DNA from: Endomicrobium sp.
GTDB taxonomy: Bacteria; Elusimicrobiota; Endomicrobiia; Endomicrobiales; Endomicrobiaceae
Length of the DNA stretch: 64,000 bases
NCBI GenBank assembly: GCA_031262885.1
Contig: JAISGV010000003.1
Coordinates: 1 to 64,000, forward strand
Direction of reading: 5' to 3'
Positions within the stretch are counted from its first letter, which is position 1. Each line of letters starts with the position of its first letter. Positions 41,571-52,413 of the stretch are shown here, piece after piece. Both the position numbers and the translations under genes were made by a program. The notes beneath the pieces were generated by a model that did no database searches, was not told the DNA's origin, and saw only the letters and a list, made by a program, of their open reading frames with translations.

Positions 41571-42080
41571 ATGGAAACAGTGTATAGATTTGGATTAGAG
41601 ACTAAATTATTTATTTTTCAGATAATAAATTTTTTTATTATATCAATGATTATTAGAAAATTTTTATATTCGTCTCTAAAAAAAACGTTAGATGAAAGAC
41701 AAAGAAAAATACAACAATCAATTGACAAAATTAACAATGCTAATTCTATCCTTAAAAATGCATTTATAGAGAAAGAAAAAATTTTGGCAGATGCTAGAGA
41801 AACTGCTAATAAAATTATTGATAATGCAAAATTTTCTATAATAGAAACTGAGAATAAAATGATGTTAGATTTAAATAATAAAGCATTAATAATAATAAAT
41901 AATGCAAAAGAAATGGCTAAAAAAGAATTTGAAACATCAAACAAAAAAATAATTAAAATGGCATTAATTATGTCAAAAGACATTTTATCTCGTGTTCTAT
42001 GTGATTTTTTTAATGAAAGTGATAAAAATAAACTTATGGCATATGCTATTAATAAAATAAATGAAAGAATCACAAATTAA
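41571..42080 (+). CDS. atpF: F-type ATP synthase subunit b
   Basis: N-terminal TM then long charged helix; LKKTLDERQRKIQQSIDKINNA. Confidence 0.93.
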   Translation: METVYRFGLETKLFIFQIINFFIISMIIRKFLYSSLKKTLDERQRKIQQSIDKINNANSILKNAFIEKEKILADARETANKIIDNAKFSIIETENKMMLDLNNKALIIINNAKEMAKKEFETSNKKIIKMALIMSKDILSRVLCDFFNESDKNKLMAYAINKINERITN

Positions 42081-42408
42081 AACATTAGCAGAATCAATTA
42101 TAAAATATAATGGTTTATCTAGAAATAATTTTAATTGGATATTAAATAATTTTAAAATATACGAAATTAAAAAATTACTTAATTTTTTAAAATTTAAATT
42201 TAGATATAATAATGTAATTATAAATTTTGAAGGCAATATAAGTGATAAAAATAGAAAAATGTTAATAAATTTATTCAAACCTGGAGAAAGAATAATTTTT
42301 AAACGTAATAAAAAAATTATTGGAGGGATTCTTTTAGAATACAAAGATTTTATTTTTGATTATACTGTTTATGGAAAATTTAATATAATTTTAAATTCTT
42401 TAATGTGA
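42061..42408 (+). CDS. atpH: F-type ATP synthase subunit delta, shortened (115 aa)
   Basis: Position between atpF and atpA; C-terminal IIGGILLEYKDFIFDYTVYGKFNIILNSL matches the delta C-terminal domain; N-terminal domain much reduced. Confidence 0.8.
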   Translation: MKESQIKTLAESIIKYNGLSRNNFNWILNNFKIYEIKKLLNFLKFKFRYNNVIINFEGNISDKNRKMLINLFKPGERIIFKRNKKIIGGILLEYKDFIFDYTVYGKFNIILNSLM

Positions 42409-43955
42409 AAAAAATAAATTTTATGAACCCAGACGAAATAATACAAGAAATAGAAAAAAAATTATGGACTATCAATACAAAATCTAAGCTGACAAATTTT
42501 GGAATTGTTGAAAGTGTAACTGATGAGATTGTAACAGTTTCCGGACTTTCTAATGTCGGATATTATGAAAAAGTAGAATTTGATAATGGTTCAATTGGTT
42601 TTGTCTTAGATATTAGTGAAGATCGTGTTTTAATAATTTTATTAAATACTATTAAAAATATTAATTGCGGAACGAAGGTGTTTTCAACTGGAAAAGTTTT
42701 AGATATAACAATCTCCAATGAGATAATAGGAAGAGTAGTTGATGCATTATTACAACCTATAGATGGAAAACCTTTAGTACATGAAATATCTTCTACAAAA
42801 CACTATCCTATTGAAAGATATGCTCCAGGAATTACTCAAAGAGGAACAGTTAATACACCTTTAAAAACAGGAATTAAAGCAATAGACATATTAATCCCAA
42901 TAGGTAGAGGACAAAGAGAGCTTTTAATAGGAGATAGAGGAACAGGCAAGACTTCTATTGCAATAGACACAATAATAAATCAAAAAAAAATAGATATGGG
43001 CCTTAAAAAAGTTATATGTATATATTGTTCAATAGGACAGAAAAAATCAAATTTAGCATCTATAGTTGCACAATTAAAAAAATTTCAGGCCATGGAATAT
43101 ACAATTGTTGTGGCAGCAACAGCTTCTGATCCTGTTGCAATGCAATACATTTCTCCATTAGTTGCATGTTCTATTGGAGAATATTTTATGGATAAAGGTG
43201 AGGATGTATTAATTATTTATGATGATTTAATAAAACATGCTTGGTCATATAGACAAATTTCTCTTTTAATTAAAAGACCAGCAGGTAGAGAAGCTTATCC
43301 TGGAGATATTTTTTATTTACATTCCAGATTATTAGAAAGAGCTGCCAAAATGTCAGACAAGAACGGAGGCGGAAGTATTACTGCACTTCCTATAGTAGAA
43401 ACTCAAGAAAATGATTTATCTGCATATATACCAACAAATATTATTTCAATTACTGATGGACAGATTTATCTGGAATATGATTTATTTAATTTAGGAATAC
43501 GTCCTGCGATTAATGTAGGGTTATCTGTTTCTAGAGTAGGAGGAAAAGCTCAAACTAAATTTATGAAAGAATTAGCAGGGTCTATAAGACTAGAACTTTC
43601 AAGATTTAGAGAATTACAATCTTTTATTCAATTTGATAATGAATTAGAAAAGATTAGTCTGCAAAAAATTGAAAGAGGGAAAAGAATTACAGAAATATTA
43701 AAACAATCCCAATATGATACTTATTCAGAAGCTTTAGAATTATTATTAGTATTTTCTATAACTAACGGTTTATTTGATAATGTCTCTATTGCTGATGTTA
43801 TAATAATTGAACAAAAACTAGTAAATTTTATAAAAACAAAATATCCCAAAAATTTAAATGAACTATTAATGAGTAATAAAACAAACTATAATACTTTAAA
43901 ATCAGAATTAGAAAAAGAACTAAAAGATTTTAAAGCAACTTTAAATACAAAATGA
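42405..43955 (+). CDS. atpA: F-type ATP synthase subunit alpha
   Basis: LIGDRGTGKTSIAIDTIINQ; PGDIFYLHSRLLERAAK; overlaps atpH by 4 nt with GTG start. Confidence 0.98.
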   Translation: MKKINFMNPDEIIQEIEKKLWTINTKSKLTNFGIVESVTDEIVTVSGLSNVGYYEKVEFDNGSIGFVLDISEDRVLIILLNTIKNINCGTKVFSTGKVLDITISNEIIGRVVDALLQPIDGKPLVHEISSTKHYPIERYAPGITQRGTVNTPLKTGIKAIDILIPIGRGQRELLIGDRGTGKTSIAIDTIINQKKIDMGLKKVICIYCSIGQKKSNLASIVAQLKKFQAMEYTIVVAATASDPVAMQYISPLVACSIGEYFMDKGEDVLIIYDDLIKHAWSYRQISLLIKRPAGREAYPGDIFYLHSRLLERAAKMSDKNGGGSITALPIVETQENDLSAYIPTNIISITDGQIYLEYDLFNLGIRPAINVGLSVSRVGGKAQTKFMKELAGSIRLELSRFRELQSFIQFDNELEKISLQKIERGKRITEILKQSQYDTYSEALELLLVFSITNGLFDNVSIADVIIIEQKLVNFIKTKYPKNLNELLMSNKTNYNTLKSELEKELKDFKATLNTK

Positions 43956-44758
43956 AAAATTTAAACGAATTAAAAAATAAAATAGAAATGCTTAATAACG
44001 TTGCTAAACTATCTAAAGCAACAGAAATGATAGCAATGACAAGGATCCTAAAAATTAAAAAAATAGTAAAAAATTTCTTATTTTATAAAGATAAAATTCG
44101 TTATATTTTACAAAAAAATAATTATATTAATTGTTGTAAATATACGCCAAATAAAATTCATAGAAAACTAGTCTATATTATACTTCCAGATACTGGATTT
44201 TGTGGCAATATTGTTATAAATATGCTTAAAAAAATAGATTTATATCTAAATGAGCAAGATTATGTTATACTTTTTGGAAAAAAATGTTCAAAGGAAATTA
44301 AAATGAAATACAATGTTATTTCATCTTTAAAATTTGGTAAAACTTTACCTAAATATAATTGCGTATATCCTATGGTTAAAGTAGCTAAAATGTTTTTTTT
44401 CATGAAAAAAATTTCAAAAGTAACATTAATATATACTAAATTTTCAAATATTACAATTCAAAAAGCATATATAGAAGAAATTCTACCAATAAAGAATAAT
44501 AAAACCAACAAATACTTTTTACAACAAAAAGAAACATTAGATGATCTAATTCAATATTATTTGGAAATAGAAATGTATAATTCTTTAATAAATGCTTATA
44601 TTTCAGAACAAGCTGCGAGGGCAATATCAATGTATAATACTAAAACTCACGCATTAGAAGTTTCAAAAAAGCTTTATAAGATTTATAATAAATCTAGACA
44701 AGAAAAAATAACAGATGAAATTTTAGATTTTACTAATTGGAAACTAAATAACAACTAG
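43952..44758 (+). CDS. atpG: F-type ATP synthase subunit gamma
   Basis: N-terminal LNELKNKIEMLNNVAKLSKATEMIAMTRI and C-terminal SRQEKITDEILDF. Confidence 0.94.
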   Translation: MKNLNELKNKIEMLNNVAKLSKATEMIAMTRILKIKKIVKNFLFYKDKIRYILQKNNYINCCKYTPNKIHRKLVYIILPDTGFCGNIVINMLKKIDLYLNEQDYVILFGKKCSKEIKMKYNVISSLKFGKTLPKYNCVYPMVKVAKMFFFMKKISKVTLIYTKFSNITIQKAYIEEILPIKNNKTNKYFLQQKETLDDLIQYYLEIEMYNSLINAYISEQAARAISMYNTKTHALEVSKKLYKIYNKSRQEKITDEILDFTNWKLNNN

Positions 44759-44769
44759 AAAGGACATAA

Positions 44770-46537
<1,768 letters not shown>

Positions 46538-46555
46538 AATATAGGATGTATAAAA

Positions 46556-47281
46556 ATGTCAGGGCATAGTAAATGGTCTGGAATTAAACATAAAAAAACA
46601 TTAATAGATATAAAAAAAGGAAAAATTTTCACAAAAATTATAAGAGAAATTATCATTGCCACTAAAAATGGCGGACCTAAAGTTGATAATAATGCTCGTT
46701 TAAGAAATGCCATAGAGTGCGCTAAAGAAGTAAATATGCCAAGAGAAAACATAAAAAAAGCTATAGCTAGAGGTAATGGTAAACTTGATGGAAACATGCC
46801 TTATACAGAAATTATTTATGAAGGATATGGACCTGGGGGTATAGCAATAATTATTGAAATTATAACTGATAATAAAAATAGAACAATAGCTAATTTAAGA
46901 AAAATTTTTGCAAAGCATAAAGGTTCCATTGTAGAGTCTGGAGGAGTAAGTTGGTTGTTCGATAAAAAAGGGCAGTTAATTATAAGTAAAACAACGATTA
47001 ACGAGGAAAATATACTTAATATGGCTTTAGAATTTAATGCGGAAGATTGTATAAGTAATGGAAACACGTATAAAATTATAATAGAGCCTTCACAACTTGA
47101 AATTTTTAAAAACTATTTAAAAGATCAAAATTTAAACCTTATTTCTGCTAAAATAATAATGGTTCCTAAGAATAAGCTGATTATAAATGACGATAATAAT
47201 AATAAAGCTTTACAACTTTTAAATGAACTAAAGGAATATGATGATGTTAAAAACATATATACAAATCTTTTTATACAATAA
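46556..47281 (+). CDS. YebC/PmpR family protein
   Basis: MSGHSKWSGIKHKKTLIDIKKGKIFTKIIREI; YEGYGPGGIAIIIE. Confidence 0.97.
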   Translation: MSGHSKWSGIKHKKTLIDIKKGKIFTKIIREIIIATKNGGPKVDNNARLRNAIECAKEVNMPRENIKKAIARGNGKLDGNMPYTEIIYEGYGPGGIAIIIEIITDNKNRTIANLRKIFAKHKGSIVESGGVSWLFDKKGQLIISKTTINEENILNMALEFNAEDCISNGNTYKIIIEPSQLEIFKNYLKDQNLNLISAKIIMVPKNKLIINDDNNNKALQLLNELKEYDDVKNIYTNLFIQ

Positions 47282-47287
47282 AAAAAG

Positions 47288-47779
47288 TTGCATAGAATTA
47301 TGATAATTCTTGGTATAGATCCAGGAATAGCATTAACCGGTTGGTGCATTATAAATGCTTATTCTAGAGATAAAATAGAACTATTAAATAGTGGATGTAT
47401 TAAAACATTTTCTTATATGAAAATTACTGAAAGATTGTTCATTATTTATAATGAATTACAAAAAATAATAGATACTTATAAACCAGATGTGGCTTCTTTA
47501 GAGGAAATTTTTTTTTTTAAAAAATCTAAAACAATAGCATTTATAAGTCAAGCAAGAGGAGCTATCATATTGACAATAGCAATAAATAATATTTTATTGT
47601 TTGAATATAACCCTAAATTAGTAAAAATAGCATTAACTGGAAATGGTAAGGCTTGTAAATTACAAATGCAACAAATGGTTAAATTTATATTTAAACTTAA
47701 GACAATTCCTAAGCCTGATGATATAGCAGATGCAATTGCGATAGCTATATGTCATATTAATAGCATACGATGGAATTAG
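47288..47779 (+). CDS. ruvC: Crossover junction endodeoxyribonuclease RuvC
   Basis: ILGIDPGIALTGWCII; LEEIFFFKKSKTIAFISQARGAI; PDDIADAIAIAICH. Confidence 0.95.
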   Translation: MHRIMIILGIDPGIALTGWCIINAYSRDKIELLNSGCIKTFSYMKITERLFIIYNELQKIIDTYKPDVASLEEIFFFKKSKTIAFISQARGAIILTIAINNILLFEYNPKLVKIALTGNGKACKLQMQQMVKFIFKLKTIPKPDDIADAIAIAICHINSIRWN

Positions 47780-47803
47780 ATTTTAAGTAAAGGTAATAAT
47801 AAT

Positions 47804-48430
47804 ATGATAGATTACATATGTGGTATATTAAGTGAAAAATACCGAAATAACATTATTACTATAGATGTTTATGGTATTGGATACTCTGTATTTGCTACAC
47901 ATTATGTCTTCTCAAAACTACCAGATGTTGGAAATAAAATAAAACTATATATAGTTGAAAATATTTCAGGTATATATGGAGGTATTGTAACACTATATGG
48001 ATTTTCTTCTATTGAAGAAAGGAGTTTATATTTATTAATAAAAAAAGAAGTCCCTGGTATAGGAGCCAAAAAATCTATAGAATATATAGATAGAATTATT
48101 AATTCATTATATGAATTTAAAGATAGTATTCTTACAAAAGACTATTTATCTTTAAAGAAAATGGGATTTACTAAAAAAACTTCTGATAAACTTATATCTG
48201 CCTTAAAAGATAAATTACAAAGTGTTAGTCTTTTTAATAGAAAAAAAAATAATTTTTCAAAATATAAAAAACGAGATAGTGAAATAATTATTGAAGCAAT
48301 TAATGGCTTAATAGCTTTAGGATATAAAAAAAATAAAGCTAAAATAGCAGTTGATAATGCATATGAACATATTAGTGACAAAAATATTAATTTAGAAAAT
48401 TTATTAAAACAATCTTTATTATACATTTAA
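47804..48430 (+). CDS. ruvA: Holliday junction branch migration protein RuvA
   Basis: MIDYICGILSEKYRNNIITIDVYGIGYSVF; helix-hairpin-helix region; C-terminal domain. Confidence 0.92.
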   Translation: MIDYICGILSEKYRNNIITIDVYGIGYSVFATHYVFSKLPDVGNKIKLYIVENISGIYGGIVTLYGFSSIEERSLYLLIKKEVPGIGAKKSIEYIDRIINSLYEFKDSILTKDYLSLKKMGFTKKTSDKLISALKDKLQSVSLFNRKKNNFSKYKKRDSEIIIEAINGLIALGYKKNKAKIAVDNAYEHISDKNINLENLLKQSLLYI

Positions 48431-48484
48431 TTTATAGTATTATTGTGTATAATATTTATTAAATTATAGTTGAGAGGATTTTTT

Positions 48485-49351
48485 GTGTATAAAATAGTAA
48501 CTAAAACATGTTTATGTTCAAAAATAAAAAGCATGGAAATTTTAGCTCCGCATGTTGCTAAAAATGCTTTAGCAGGACAATTTGTGATCTTAAAAATTAA
48601 TAAAAATGGGGAACGGATTCCATTAACCATCGCAGGAACAAAGCCTAATAATGGTTTAGTAAAGATTGTTTTTCAAGAAATAGGGAAAACAACTACGCTT
48701 TTAGGTAGCTTAAAAGAAGGAGAATTTATTGAAGATTTTTTAGGGCCATTAGGGAAACCTACAAAAATTCAAAAATATGGAAAAGTAGTGGCTGTTGCAG
48801 GCGGCTTAGGTATAGCAGAAATTATACCAGTAATAAGCGAATTTAAAAAAAAAAAAAATTTTATTACTACTATAATAGGTGCAAAAAGTAAAGAATTTAT
48901 AATATTAAAATCAGAATTACTAAAAAATAGTGATTCTATATTTTTTACCACTAATGATGGCTCATATGGTATTAAAGGTTCTGTTATTGATGTTTTAAAA
49001 AAAAATATTGACATTAATGAGATAGATGTGGTGTATACTGTAGGCCCAATTTTAATGATGAAAGCTGTTTCAGATCTTACTTTAAAACAAAACATAAAAA
49101 CAATTGTATCATTAAATCCAATAATGATTGATGGTACAGGAATGTGTGGGTCTTGTAGAATTAATATAAATAATAAAATTAAATTTGCATGTATAGATGG
49201 TCCTGAATTTGATGCTAATTCTATAAATTGGCTTGAAGTTATTTCAAGACTAGATACTTTTAAATCTCAAGAAAAAGTATCTTTTGATATCATAAAGAAG
49301 GAGTGTAAATGTCAAAAGAATCAAAAATACAAGAAAGAAATCTTGGAATAG
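48485..49351 (+). CDS. NADH-dependent ferredoxin:NADP+ oxidoreductase small subunit / sulfide dehydrogenase-type FNR subunit (probable GTG start)
   Basis: VAVAGGLGIAEIIPV, MCGSCRININNKIKFACIDGPEFD [2Fe-2S] motif; SD GAGAGGA before GTG 48485. Confidence 0.85.
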   Translation: MYKIVTKTCLCSKIKSMEILAPHVAKNALAGQFVILKINKNGERIPLTIAGTKPNNGLVKIVFQEIGKTTTLLGSLKEGEFIEDFLGPLGKPTKIQKYGKVVAVAGGLGIAEIIPVISEFKKKKNFITTIIGAKSKEFIILKSELLKNSDSIFFTTNDGSYGIKGSVIDVLKKNIDINEIDVVYTVGPILMMKAVSDLTLKQNIKTIVSLNPIMIDGTGMCGSCRININNKIKFACIDGPEFDANSINWLEVISRLDTFKSQEKVSFDIIKKECKCQKNQKYKKEILE

Positions 49352-50676
49352 AAAAATTTAAAGTTAATTTTAAAGAAATAAATAATGGATATACATATAA
49401 TGAAATGTTAGAAGAAGCTAAAAGATGTAAACAATGCATAAACCCACAATGTGTAAAAGGATGTCCTGTAAATATAAATATTCCAAAATTTATACATAAA
49501 CTTACCAAAAATAATATTTATCAAGCAATGAAAATTATAAAAAGTAAAAATACTTTACCTTCTATATGTGGTAGAGTATGTCCTCAAGAAAACCAATGTG
49601 AAAAGTATTGTATTTTGTCTAAAAATAAAAATAGTATTTGTATTGGTAATTTAGAAAGATATGTCGCAGATAATGCTAATGATGAATTCAATAGTACTAA
49701 ATTAATTGCAAAAAAAAATAAAATTAAAGTTGCAATTATAGGATCAGGTCCATCAGGATTAACATGTGCAGGTGATTTATTAAAAATAGGATATGATGTT
49801 ACCATTTATGAATCTTTACATGTTGCAGGCGGAGTTCTAAGATATGGGATTCCTGAATTTAGATTGCCAAAAAAAATTTTAGACATAGAAATAAATAATC
49901 TTAAAAAAAATGGTCTTAAAATAGTATTAAATAATTTTATTGGAAGAACACAAACAATAAAGGATTTATTAGATTGCAATTTTAAAGCAATATTTATTGG
50001 TACAGGTTCTGGAATTCCTAAATTCCCAGGAATAGAAGGAGAAAATTTAAAAAATATATATTGTGCAAACGAGTTTTTAGTGCGGACTAATCTTATGTAT
50101 GCTTATAATTTCCCAAATGTGGATACACCAATATATATTGGACAAAATGTAGCTGTAATAGGAGGAGGTAATACAGCTTTAGATTCAGCAAGGACAGCTA
50201 TTAGATTAGGCGCAAAACAAGTTAAAATTATTTACAGAAGAGAAGAAATTAATATGCCAGTTAGAAAACTAGAACTGATATATGCTAAAAAAGAAGGTGT
50301 ACAAATAATATCTTTAACCAATCCATTGAAATTTATAGGTAATAATGAGAATAAAGTAATATCCATTGAATGTATAAAAATGGAAAATAATAAAAAAAAT
50401 CTTTTAAAAAAAATTAAAGATTCTAATCATATAATAAAATCAGATATGGTTATTTTAGCTTTAGGCTCAATGCCTAATCATACTATAGCATTATTAACTA
50501 AAGGTTTAAAAATTAATCGTAAAAATGGTTATCTTGTAGTTGATAATAATCTTATGACCTCAATACCGGGTATTTTCGCTGGAGGAGATATTGTAGGAGG
50601 TAGTACTGTTATAGAAGCAATGTATATGGGTAAAAAAGCAGCTGTTTCAATAGTCAATTACTTAAAAAATTACTAA
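49309..50676 (+). CDS. NfnB/GltD-like NADPH-dependent flavoprotein subunit
   Basis: CKQCINPQCVKGCPVNINIPKF, AIIGSGPSGLTCAGDL, GGVLRYGIPEFRLPKKI, VIGGGNTALDSARTAIRLGA. Confidence 0.9.
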   Translation: MSKESKIQERNLGIEKFKVNFKEINNGYTYNEMLEEAKRCKQCINPQCVKGCPVNINIPKFIHKLTKNNIYQAMKIIKSKNTLPSICGRVCPQENQCEKYCILSKNKNSICIGNLERYVADNANDEFNSTKLIAKKNKIKVAIIGSGPSGLTCAGDLLKIGYDVTIYESLHVAGGVLRYGIPEFRLPKKILDIEINNLKKNGLKIVLNNFIGRTQTIKDLLDCNFKAIFIGTGSGIPKFPGIEGENLKNIYCANEFLVRTNLMYAYNFPNVDTPIYIGQNVAVIGGGNTALDSARTAIRLGAKQVKIIYRREEINMPVRKLELIYAKKEGVQIISLTNPLKFIGNNENKVISIECIKMENNKKNLLKKIKDSNHIIKSDMVILALGSMPNHTIALLTKGLKINRKNGYLVVDNNLMTSIPGIFAGGDIVGGSTVIEAMYMGKKAAVSIVNYLKNY

Positions 50677-50693
50677 TATAATGGAGCACTAAA

Positions 50694-51467
50694 ATGAATA
50701 CAAAAAAAAATTTAATAGTTGGAAATTGGAAAATGAATAAAACTATTCCAGAAGCTGTGACGTTTTTAAAGGATTTAAAATACTCAATTGTTAATATTAA
50801 TACTAATGAATTAGAGATTGTTGTTTGTCCAACTTTTACAGCATTATATTCAGTGAATAAAGAAATTAGAAATTCAAATATAAAGCTTGGAGCTCAAAAT
50901 GTATATTTTGCTAAAAATGGAGCTTTTACAGGAGAAATTTCAGCAGAAATGTTAAAAGACGTAGGTTGTTCTTACGTTATAATTGGACATTCAGAACGTA
51001 GACAGTATTTTAAAGAAACCAATAAAAATATCGGAAGAAAAATAAAAGCTGTTTTAGAATTAAATCTTATACCAATTATTTGTATAGGTGAAACAGAAAA
51101 AGAAAATGCAAGTAATATTGCTTTTGATATTATCAAAAAACAAATATTAGATAGTTTAAAAGAATTAAAATTAAGCAAGGATATGGCATCTTCTATAGTT
51201 TTAGCTTATGAACCTGTATGGGCAATTGGAACTGGCAAAATTGCTACTGCTGAACAAATTCAAAAAATGCACTATTTTATAAGAAAAATTTGTACTCAAA
51301 TGAGCAACTTAAAAGATATTAATATTAAAATTATATATGGTGGATCTGTTAATTCCAATAATGTAGTTGATTTCATTAATAAACCAGATGTAGATGGAAT
51401 ACTTGTAGGAAGTGCAAGCTTAGAAATTAGTTCGTTTTTAAATATTATTAATAAATGTACAAAATAA
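50694..51467 (+). CDS. tpiA: Triosephosphate isomerase
   Basis: VGNWKMNKT, VIIGHSERRQYF, LAYEPVWAIGTGK, YGGSVNSNN. Confidence 0.98.
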   Translation: MNTKKNLIVGNWKMNKTIPEAVTFLKDLKYSIVNINTNELEIVVCPTFTALYSVNKEIRNSNIKLGAQNVYFAKNGAFTGEISAEMLKDVGCSYVIIGHSERRQYFKETNKNIGRKIKAVLELNLIPIICIGETEKENASNIAFDIIKKQILDSLKELKLSKDMASSIVLAYEPVWAIGTGKIATAEQIQKMHYFIRKICTQMSNLKDINIKIIYGGSVNSNNVVDFINKPDVDGILVGSASLEISSFLNIINKCTK

Positions 51468-51540
51468 TTTCTATTTAGAATTGATTTTAAATTATTGAAA
51501 TTTAAATTATACATTGTTAAATAATTAAGGAGTTAAATTA

Positions 51541-52362
51541 ATGAAAGGAATATTTGACCTTGTAAAAATATCTAATAATATCAGAAAAGATATTATTAAA
51601 ATGTTATCTATTGCAGGTTCAGGACATCCTGGGAGTAGTTTATCATCAGTTGAACTTCTAGTTTCGCTATATTTTAATTATATGAATATTTATCCTAATG
51701 ATATTAAAAACCATAATAGGGATTTTTTCATTTTATCTAAAGGTCATGGATGTCCTACTTTATATTCTGTTTTAGCTAATCTTGGGTATTTTCCTCATGA
51801 AGAATTATATACATTAAGACATTTTGGTAGCAGGTTACAGGGGCATCCAGCGTTTGATAAAAAATTACCTGGAATAGAAATTTCAACAGGTTCTTTAGGG
51901 TATGGTTTATCTATAGGAGCAGGAATAGCTATAGGAATAAAATATCAAAATAAAAATAATAAAGTTTATGTTCTTATGGGAGATGGAGAACAACAAGAAG
52001 GTAGTGTGTGGGAAGCTGTTATGTTTGCAGCACAGCATAAACTTAATAATCTTTGTGCAATTATAGATAATAATAAATTACAGATAGATGGAATGACTGA
52101 TAATATAGTTAAAATTGAACCTATAGAAAAAAAATATGAGGTTTTTGGTTGGAAAACTTTAAAAATAAACGGACATAATTTTAGTGAAATAAATGATGCC
52201 TATTCTGAATTTAAAATAGAAAAACATAAACCTGTCGTAATTATTGCTGATACTATAAAGGGAAAAGGAATATCTTTTATGGAAAATAAAGCAGAATGGC
52301 ATGGTAGAAAAATTTCAAAAGAAGAAGCTGAAATAGCTATACGGGAAATTAATAATGCATAA
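51541..52362 (+). CDS. Transketolase, N-terminal (TPP pyrophosphate-binding) subunit
   Basis: GSGHPGSSLSSVELLVSLYF; FILSKGHGCPTLYSVLA; VLMGDGEQQEGSVWEA; ends at 273 aa. Confidence 0.93.
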   Translation: MKGIFDLVKISNNIRKDIIKMLSIAGSGHPGSSLSSVELLVSLYFNYMNIYPNDIKNHNRDFFILSKGHGCPTLYSVLANLGYFPHEELYTLRHFGSRLQGHPAFDKKLPGIEISTGSLGYGLSIGAGIAIGIKYQNKNNKVYVLMGDGEQQEGSVWEAVMFAAQHKLNNLCAIIDNNKLQIDGMTDNIVKIEPIEKKYEVFGWKTLKINGHNFSEINDAYSEFKIEKHKPVVIIADTIKGKGISFMENKAEWHGRKISKEEAEIAIREINNA

Positions 52363-52413
52363 CTTCTTTAAAAAATATTGTAGTAAATATATTTTGATTC
52401 TTAAGGAACAATT

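Noticed and set aside
51490-51520. TTTAAATT-ATTGA-AATTTAAA inverted repeat between tpiA and the transketolase half
   Set aside because: It is short and purely A/T; such dyads are expected often by chance at this composition.
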